In this document: positions 58,513 to 64,000 of the stretch, one piece after another | How positions within the stretch are numbered: position 1 is the first letter of the stretch | Layout: every line of letters starts with the position of its first letter | DNA from: Sulfuricaulis sp040901545 | GTDB taxonomy: Bacteria > Pseudomonadota > Gammaproteobacteria > Acidiferrobacterales > Sulfurifustaceae | Length of the DNA: 64,000 nt | Reading direction: 5' to 3' | NCBI RefSeq assembly: GCF_040901545.1 | Contig: NZ_JBBDYL010000050.1 | Location: 19,572-83,571 of the forward strand | The notes under the pieces: generated by a model | What the model saw: only the letters and a program-made list of their open reading frames with translations | The model's database searches: none | Told to the model about the DNA's origin: nothing | Made by a program: the position numbers and the translations under genes

Positions 58513-59184
58513 ATGACGGATTCCGTGACACCTTTAGAGCATGACACGCGCAAGCTGCGCCGGTCCTTTTTCATCGCGGCGTGCTTTGCGACAGTCCTAT
58601 GGCTGATCAAGCTCGTCGAGATCACGTTTGATCTAAACCTCACTCGGTTCGGTGTCTATCCGCTGCGGGCCAGCGGGCTTGCGGGCATTCTGTGGGCGCC
58701 GCTGATTCACGGTTCGCTGTCCCACGTGATTGCCAACACCTTGCCCATTATCATTCTGGGCACGGCGTTGCTGTACGGTTATCCGCGCTCGGCAAAAATC
58801 GTCATCCCCGTCATCTATATCGGTTCGGGCGTGGGTGTCTGGCTATTCGCCCGCAGTGCCCATCATATCGGAGCCAGTGGCCTGACCCTGGGCATGATGC
58901 TCTTTGTATTCACGATCGGGGTGCTGCGTTGGGATAAGCGCGCCATCGCGCTCGCGCTCATCGTGTCTTTCCTTTATGGCAGCGCGATCTGGGGAATCTT
59001 TCCCGGCGATCCTCAAATTTCCTATGAATCGCATTTATTTGGCGCGGCGATCGGCGTCACCTTGGCAATCCTATTCAAAACCTTCGACCCCGCCCCGCCA
59101 AAAAAGAAATACAGCTGGGAAGACGAAGAGGGCAATGTGGAAGTTGACGGTGAGCAGACTGAGGGACGATGGGACGGTAAGTAA
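58513..59184 (+). CDS. Rhomboid-family intramembrane serine protease
   Basis: A 223-residue membrane protein with six helices. The catalytic Ser is in HIGASGLTLGMM and the catalytic His in SYESHLFGAAIGV, with the N-terminal HGSLSHVIANTLPI loop found in the family. The tail is short and charged (SWEDEEGNVEVDG). ATG 58513 begins the likely protein; longer in-frame starts overlap repeat R6. It is alone between repeats R6 and R7. Confidence 0.88.
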   Translation: MTDSVTPLEHDTRKLRRSFFIAACFATVLWLIKLVEITFDLNLTRFGVYPLRASGLAGILWAPLIHGSLSHVIANTLPIIILGTALLYGYPRSAKIVIPVIYIGSGVGVWLFARSAHHIGASGLTLGMMLFVFTIGVLRWDKRAIALALIVSFLYGSAIWGIFPGDPQISYESHLFGAAIGVTLAILFKTFDPAPPKKKYSWEDEEGNVEVDGEQTEGRWDGK

Positions 59185-59214
59185 ACAATCAGACAATAAA
59201 CTCAAACTTTATTA

Positions 59215-59318
59215 GAAGTGCGCATCTCGACGACCGGGTTACTGATCCGGAAACGGGGGCCGTGATTGAGGTGAAGTGAAAGCTGAAAAGGGGTATTAGC
59301 GGGAACTGTGATCTGACG
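59215..59318 (+). repeat. Type A repeat, copy R7
   Basis: The frame EVRISTTGLLIRKRGP with a TGA stop is followed by the full downstream part, GAGGTGAAGTGAAAGCTGAA and GGGAACTGTGATCTGACGCC. Among the copies it keeps the parent stop codon best. Confidence 0.8.
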
Positions 59319-59331
59319 CCAATTTTCCAAA

Positions 59332-59811
59332 TTATTTAAGCTCAAATAAGTGGGGTCTCCGTCCCGCCAATCTCCGAGCAATCTTCTTGATACGCAGCTC
59401 ATCTAATTGTGCGTTGATAAACTCAACACCACAGTGTGAACTTGATATATGGGTCCATCTATATTTGTAGGCTTCTAATACTCCATTAGCTCCTCTGAAT
59501 TCCCATCTACCACTAACACTGTTCTTCTGCACCGATAACCCAGCAAAATTTGCAGCATTATTGTAATCAACTATCTTGCGACATGCCACTGCTACATTCC
59601 CGGTCCCACTTTGATGGATTTGACGATAGTAACGAGCAATTTCCTGTACTTTCTCAAGTTCAAGACTGTTAACGGAAAGATAAGTATCAACTGGTGACGG
59701 CATGAAGGCGCCACTCGAGACTCTACCCCCAGATTTAATTTCATCTGGATCAACGTACCTTGCTAATTCACTTTTTGGGGAAAATGTTGGTTGTTTATTT
59801 TTTTTTCGCAT
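59332..59811 (-). CDS. Third gene of a putative TIGR04255 operon
   Basis: A 159-residue, very basic protein, AT-rich in its codons. Visible features: N-terminal KKNKQPTFSPKSELARYVD, a helical centre LELEKVQEIARYYRQIHQSG, and a C-terminal KKIARRLAGRRPHLFELK. No family is recognised. It is on the same strand as, and 26 bases downstream of, the 217-residue gene, so the three genes form one unit. It ends beside repeat R7. Confidence 0.6.
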   Translation of the reverse strand: MRKKNKQPTFSPKSELARYVDPDEIKSGGRVSSGAFMPSPVDTYLSVNSLELEKVQEIARYYRQIHQSGTGNVAVACRKIVDYNNAANFAGLSVQKNSVSGRWEFRGANGVLEAYKYRWTHISSSHCGVEFINAQLDELRIKKIARRLAGRRPHLFELK

Positions 59812-59837
59812 CAGTGACCGATTCCAGCAATGTTATT

Positions 59838-60491
59838 TCATTGAGACCACTTTAAATATCTGTAATCTCTGCTCGCAATTAGAGGTTTAAGTTCATCGAG
59901 ATTCGCCAATCCCTCAATTTCGGATGATCCGTCGAAGAAGCCAAAAAGCACCAACCCGTTAGACCGGAACTCCAATTCTGTGAAGTGGCGGTCATCGCAA
60001 TACCATTCGACTTGGAGATTGCCATTCGGGAGCAGGGAAAACCCAGGCTCAGACGCATCTGAACGGACGTTCATCCAAAATTTAAGAAACTCCCCAAGAG
60101 AACGGCCTTCTAATGGACGTGTTCCTGGTTCTCGCCATCCAGCTTCTTTCTTTGCAAGCTTAAGCAAGTAAAGATAGGCGCGCTCGCTCAAACCTGAAGT
60201 AGCTAAGGCCTGCCAATTCGCTCTAATCGCATCTGGTATGACACTACTACTTCTTGGAACACGTAATGGAATTACTTCCGACAACAACTCCTCGGTTAGC
60301 GAATATATGGAACGTATAACCATACTGGTCGTTGGAAAAGTCGAAATCGGCATAATTGAAGTACTAGTCTGACCAACACTCTGGGACTTAATATCTTCAA
60401 CTAACGTGTTCGGCTGCATGAAAACCAATGGGTTTGGTTCAAGTGATCTATGATCGAAGTCGAGTGAAATTGCGGATGAATTAGCCGGCAT
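59838..60491 (-). CDS. Second gene of a putative TIGR04255 operon
   Basis: A 217-residue protein of unknown family, overlapping the TIGR04255 gene by 11 bases, so translation is probably coupled. Visible elements: SIYSLTEELLSEVIPLRVPR, SERAYLYLLKLAKKEAGW and the C-terminal LKPLIASRDYRYLKW. It is AT-rich like its partners. Many orphan partners of defence-associated proteins look like this, but no function can be assigned. Confidence 0.62.
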   Translation of the reverse strand: MPANSSAISLDFDHRSLEPNPLVFMQPNTLVEDIKSQSVGQTSTSIMPISTFPTTSMVIRSIYSLTEELLSEVIPLRVPRSSSVIPDAIRANWQALATSGLSERAYLYLLKLAKKEAGWREPGTRPLEGRSLGEFLKFWMNVRSDASEPGFSLLPNGNLQVEWYCDDRHFTELEFRSNGLVLFGFFDGSSEIEGLANLDELKPLIASRDYRYLKWSQ

Positions 60492-61296
60492 TGTCGGGTC
60501 TCGCTTTAAATCGTCTCATCAATGATCCACTAACAAATTGTTTAAAGAAGGGGCTTGTGAGTAAATGCGCATTACTGAGCCACTTTTCAAGGTACTTAAT
60601 GCGTTGGACAGCAGTATTTCCAATATTGATATTTTCTGCTTTAGTTACAACTCGACTTTCAAGCAGAATGATGTCTTTCTCGTTAGCCTTTGCATTTGCG
60701 AGGCGCACAATGAAATTAGTGTCTTTATGTTCACTAACTGGAAATTCGAATGTTAGATGTGCGTTAGACGGAGTTTCTAGATGCATTTTGCTAAGAAATT
60801 CTGGGAGCTGAATTTTGAAATTGGTTTCTTCATTAATGAACTTGAGGACTTCCTTATGCGCAACATACCTACTATCAAATGAATCGATGTAACGTAGCTC
60901 GATATGTATGAAACTTAGTGGGAAGCCCTTGAATTTTGGATATGATCGTAATAGTGATCGGACCCCGTCCAGAACCAATTTTTTGTATAACTTCCATTCA
61001 TATGCCGCTGATTCGTTAGCCGCAAAAATTCCCGGACCAATCTGCCAAAGAGGAAATGACTGTTCGGCAGATTTATAGTACCTCAAGCCTACCGAGTGAC
61101 CAGCTAAGTGTGCTTCAGAACCGAGTTTCTTAATGTGCGAGAAACCATACTTCCGAGCATCTGCTGAGAACGTATCGGTCAATATTGGATATCCCGGATC
61201 ATTCCAAAATGATTGGTGAATCGCGGGGTCTTCTTTTAACTTCCAGCGCAACTCAAAGACTACTTCCGTAAGAGGTGCGTTCGGTAGCTGAGTCAC
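60481..61296 (-). CDS. TIGR04255-family protein
   Basis: A 271-residue protein that matches the sporadically distributed TIGR04255 family: N-terminal APLTEVVFELRW, SAYEWKLYKKLVLDGVRSLL, and FSFIHIELRYID-like strands around SFIHIELRYIDSF. The family occurs in defence islands and beside toxin-antitoxin genes; its role is unproven. Base composition is much more AT-rich than the host average, indicating acquisition. First gene of the three-gene unit that reads to 59332. Confidence 0.75.
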   Translation of the reverse strand: MTQLPNAPLTEVVFELRWKLKEDPAIHQSFWNDPGYPILTDTFSADARKYGFSHIKKLGSEAHLAGHSVGLRYYKSAEQSFPLWQIGPGIFAANESAAYEWKLYKKLVLDGVRSLLRSYPKFKGFPLSFIHIELRYIDSFDSRYVAHKEVLKFINEETNFKIQLPEFLSKMHLETPSNAHLTFEFPVSEHKDTNFIVRLANAKANEKDIILLESRVVTKAENINIGNTAVQRIKYLEKWLSNAHLLTSPFFKQFVSGSLMRRFKARPDNAG

Positions 61297-61425
61297 AGAG
61301 GCGGAATCCTCATCATGTGCCTAAATTATATGCTCAAACATTAGCATAGATGTCACTAACTATAAGGGGGTGATATCGATATTAACTAATGATTCTTACC
61401 CTATGTCTAAAGTGCTAAAGGTTTA

Positions 61426-61499
61426 TCAGGCTTTCTTATAAATCTCCGCCCCCTGCTTCACGAATTCCACCGCCTTGGCTTCCATGCCTTTCTGCAAGG
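61426..61499 (-). pseudogene. thiC 3'-end fragment (type B, copy B2)
   Basis: Reads LQKGMEAKAVEFVKQGAEIY then KKA and a TGA stop, matching ThiC C-termini. It is closer to B1 than to the resident thiC end (EEGLKDKANEFKQRGSEIYQ). It lies directly after the VapC gene at 61511. Confidence 0.75.
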
Positions 61500-61510
61500 G
61501 CCGTTAATCG

Positions 61511-61909
61511 CTATGACCACGTCTCGATCTTCAACCCTTTCACTTTCCTGAATTCCCGGACGTTATTCGTCACGAGCACGACGTTAAGGCTTTTGGCCTG
61601 GCCGGCAATCAGCATATCGAGCGGTCCGATGGGATCGCCCGCCTTTTCCAACTGCACGCGTATTTCGCCGTAGGCGATAGCGGCGCTTTCATCGAACATC
61701 ATCATTTCAAACGGCGCCAGGAACAGGTCAAGCGCTTCATGGTTTTGCCGGGAGCGCTGGCTTTTGCAGGCGCCGTAACGCAATTCGGCGACCGTAACGG
61801 CGGAGACGCCGACATCACCCGCCCGGCAGGCGTGCAGCTTTTCAAGTACCGAGGACGGCCGTTTATTGATGAGATAAATGCAGACGTCCGTGTCCAGCAG
61901 GTATTTCAT
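61511..61909 (-). CDS. vapC: PIN-domain toxin VapC
   Basis: A 132-residue PIN ribonuclease: MKYLLDTDVCIYLINKRP holds the first Asp, SAVTVAELRYGA the Glu, and GPLDMLIAGQAKSLNVVLVT the second Asp; VTNNVREF is the fourth acidic region. It overlaps the VapB stop by 4 bases. It belongs to the tRNA-fMet-cleaving VapC type by sequence style, although the target is not known here. Confidence 0.9.
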   Translation of the reverse strand: MKYLLDTDVCIYLINKRPSSVLEKLHACRAGDVGVSAVTVAELRYGACKSQRSRQNHEALDLFLAPFEMMMFDESAAIAYGEIRVQLEKAGDPIGPLDMLIAGQAKSLNVVLVTNNVREFRKVKGLKIETWS

Positions 61910-62142
61910 TCAAAGAGTTTTTCCCGGCGTTGTTGTTTCTTGGGCTGACGCCGGTGGGGCATGAAATCAGCGGAAAATCGCCCCAAGCCTTCTTCCAGTA
62001 CCTGCCACGGATTGTCGAGCGGGAGCAGCACGACGGCGTTGCCGACCTTCTTGATGACGACCCGATCGCCCTTGAAGCGGTATTCCTTGGGCAGGCGCAC
62101 GGCCTGACTTTGGCCGTTTTGAAACAGTTTGGCGGTATCCAC
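61906..62142 (-). CDS. vapB: AbrB-type antitoxin VapB
   Basis: A 78-residue swapped-hairpin antitoxin: AKLFQNGQSQAVRLPKEYRF and VVIKKVGNAVVLLPLDNPW are VapB/AbrB signatures, and the C-terminal basic tail binds the toxin. It is first in the operon with vapC. An inverted repeat (62159-62177) lies 16 bases before its start. Confidence 0.9.
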   Translation of the reverse strand: MDTAKLFQNGQSQAVRLPKEYRFKGDRVVIKKVGNAVVLLPLDNPWQVLEEGLGRFSADFMPHRRQPKKQQRREKLFE

Positions 62143-62158
62143 GATCCGATCCTCGAAA

Positions 62159-62177
62159 TATATACCATAAGTATATA
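62159..62177. promoter_or_regulatory. vapBC operator dyad
   Basis: TATATAC-N5-GTATATA, immediately upstream of vapB. Such AT-rich dyads are typical autoregulatory sites of VapB. Confidence 0.65.
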
Positions 62178-62214
62178 CTTTTCAGGTGACCTGTCCAGAC
62201 ACCGACGCCAAGGT

Positions 62215-62325
62215 TCAGGCTTTGCGGTAAATCTCCGAGCCTTGCTTTACAAACTCCACCGCCTTGGCTTCCATGCCTTTCTGCAAGGCCTCCGCTTCCG
62301 AAAGCTTCTGGCTGGCGGCGTAGAC
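62215..62325 (-). pseudogene. thiC 3'-end fragment (type B, copy B1)
   Basis: Reads ASQKLSEAEALQKGMEAKAV, EFVKQGSEIYRKA and a TGA stop, about 35 residues of a ThiC C-terminus with no upstream gene. It separates the vapBC pair from the helix-turn-helix antitoxin. B1 and B2 share LQKGMEAKAVEFVKQG, which the resident thiC lacks. Confidence 0.75.
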
Positions 62326-62344
62326 CGAGAAGACGAACAGCGAT

Positions 62345-62638
62345 TCAAGCGGCGTGCAGAGTCAGCATGGCCTTGGGATTCTTCTCCACGATCCGCAGCA
62401 AGGCGCGCGCCGGGCCGGTGGGGCGAGTGCGGCCCTGTTCCCAGTTCTGGAGCGTGCGCAGGTTCACGCCGATGAGCACGGCGAATTGCGATTGGCTCAA
62501 GCCCGACTTGCGACGGATCGTGCGCACGTTCGGCTCGCGAACCTTGGTGATCCGCGCGCGCGCCACCTTCTCGCCGCGCATGTGACGGCCCATGTCCTGG
62601 ACACTGGAAACCAGCTCCGCGAATGCCTTCTTATCCAT
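62345..62638 (-). CDS. HTH antitoxin of the HigA/NadS type
   Basis: A 97-residue XRE-family protein: the helix-turn-helix is RRKSGLSQSQFAVLIGVNLR followed by TLQNWEQGRTRP, with a C-terminal LLRIVEKNPKAML helix. N-terminal residues (FAELVSSVQDMGRHMRG) match antitoxins paired with RelE/HigB-like toxins. It overlaps the end of the broken toxin gene by 8 bases. It probably represses its operon at the dyad at 62964-62980. Confidence 0.85.
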   Translation of the reverse strand: MDKKAFAELVSSVQDMGRHMRGEKVARARITKVREPNVRTIRRKSGLSQSQFAVLIGVNLRTLQNWEQGRTRPTGPARALLRIVEKNPKAMLTLHAA

Positions 62639-62954
62639 CGTGTATCTCCTGTTTCATAATGCGCGCCAACTGCTTGAGCTGCGCGCGCGTCAAATCCGAT
62701 TGCTCGTTCTTGGCGTAGGCATAGACGAAGTAACAATGCTCTCGTCGCGCCCACCAGTAGTAAATCACTCTTGCACCGCCACGTTAACCCCGACCAGGTA
62801 AAGGCGCGCGTAATTTGCGAAGTCCGCCACCTCCGGGGATGACGTCGCCTGCCTCCGGATCCACAAACAATATTTCCTGGATGCCCCGTAGCGCTTCGTC
62901 ATCGAACAAGCCGGCCGCCACGCGCGTGAAGACCGGAAGTTCAACGAAGATCAT
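62631..62954 (-). pseudogene. RelE/HigB-like toxin gene broken by an in-frame TAA
   Basis: A 107-codon toxin frame starts MIFVELPVFTRVAAGLFDDE, contains GLRKLRAPLPGRG and, after a TAA at 62784-62786, resumes with RGGARVIYYWWARREHCYF and VYAYAKNEQSDLTRAQLKQL. Family members have Lys where the TAA stands. Loss of toxin with retention of antitoxin is a common end state of such modules, so real decay is plausible here. Confidence 0.75.
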
Positions 62955-62963
62955 AAACAGACC

Positions 62964-62980
62964 ATACGCTAACAGCGTAT
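62964..62980. promoter_or_regulatory. Operator dyad of the HigBA-like operon
   Basis: ATACGCT-AAC-AGCGTAT, 9 bases before the toxin start codon. A 7-bp-arm dyad at this spacing is typical of HTH antitoxin operators. Confidence 0.65.
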
Positions 62981-63137
62981 AGTTGTCAACCAGGCAATTT
63001 GATTAAGCGCCTTATTCCAAAAGGTTGTAGTGTGACGGCGTAGTCGCGCGACCGTCGCTACGGGCTTCCTGCCCTCTCGCGACATTACTACGTCCCTGTA
63101 GGGCATCCTTACACCGTAATCTGTATGTGTGCGGGAC
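62981..63137. other. Intergenic region with complex dyad after thiC
   Basis: Holds a perfect palindrome GTCGCGCGAC flanked by CGTAG and CTACG, and distant inverted arms around GTAGT/ACTAC. There is no T-run. It could be a folded repeat element or an inefficient terminator after thiC. No gene is seen. Confidence 0.4.

Positions 63138-64000
<863 letters not shown>

Noticed and set aside
52481..59318. Type A repeats as integron attC sites
   Set aside because: No GTTRRRY/RYYYAAC core pair in the right positions, no intI in the window, gene orientations are mixed, and the repeats clearly encode the end of a known local gene.
63050..63130. CRISPR or tRNA-like structure in the palindromic region after thiC
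   Set aside because: There are dyads but no repeated spacer-repeat units and no tRNA arms with conserved T-loop sequence.

Overview
The window reads as a chromosomal segment of a mid-to-high-GC Gammaproteobacterium. The evidence is a fabA-fabB pair, nadA, thiC, a DUF2238 membrane protein, many c-type cytochromes and a tetrapyrrole operon. The content suggests a chemolithotroph or respiratory specialist; that and the exact lineage are inference. No rRNA, tRNA, CRISPR array, integrase or complete insertion sequence was recognised.

Layout. 0.2-8 kb: small stress and housekeeping genes (methyltransferases, TfoX-N, ArsR plus AHSA1-type SRPBCC, HxlR plus VOC, DUF1993), an MFS remnant and a broken sorbosone-dehydrogenase-like gene. 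8-16.4 kb: fabA-fabB, an OmpA lipoprotein, nadA, a hydroxyisobutyrate-dehydrogenase-family gene, a broken GFA gene, a SufR-like regulator and DUF2231. 16.8-26.2 kb: a MoaD/ThiS protein with a BNR protein, Kelch protein, GFA, broken SRPBCC, msrA, and an ECF sigma/anti-sigma pair leading to an unusual methyltransferase-membrane-Cys-rich fusion. 26.4-31.7 kb: fic, cspA, an alcohol dehydrogenase and a two-component system. 31.8-37.3 kb: a tetrapyrrole-type operon (small membrane protein, Usp-PCP_red, radical SAM-PCP_red, HemY-like oxidase). 37.6-50.5 kb: a large respiratory locus with 12 CXXCH motifs, a porin carrying its own CXXCH, a PAS-SARP regulator, a bd-like oxidase subunit I without subunit II, an ethylbenzene-dehydrogenase-type haem-binding multihaem protein and a cupredoxin. 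50.6-64 kb: an accessory zone of toxin-antitoxin, putative defence and orphan genes ending at thiC.

Two signals stand out. First, three promoters carry the same pair of heptamers, TGTYACC-N4-TGTCACY with an 11-bp period, each about 8 bp before a possible -10. They head the tetrapyrrole operon, the oxidase operon and the cupredoxin gene, and a SARP-type regulator lies in the same locus. This suggests one regulon that makes a dedicated tetrapyrrole and the electron-transfer complex using it.

Second, the accessory zone is divided by short same-strand copies of the 3' ends of three chromosomal genes: the membrane protein at 21264-21890, a thiC, and the Vgb-like lyase at 50581-51537. In 52.5-59.3 kb each interval between copies holds one short gene block, giving a cassette-like layout without integron hallmarks.

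Four otherwise intact genes are broken by single in-frame stops (three TAG, one TAA). These could be real decay or base errors.
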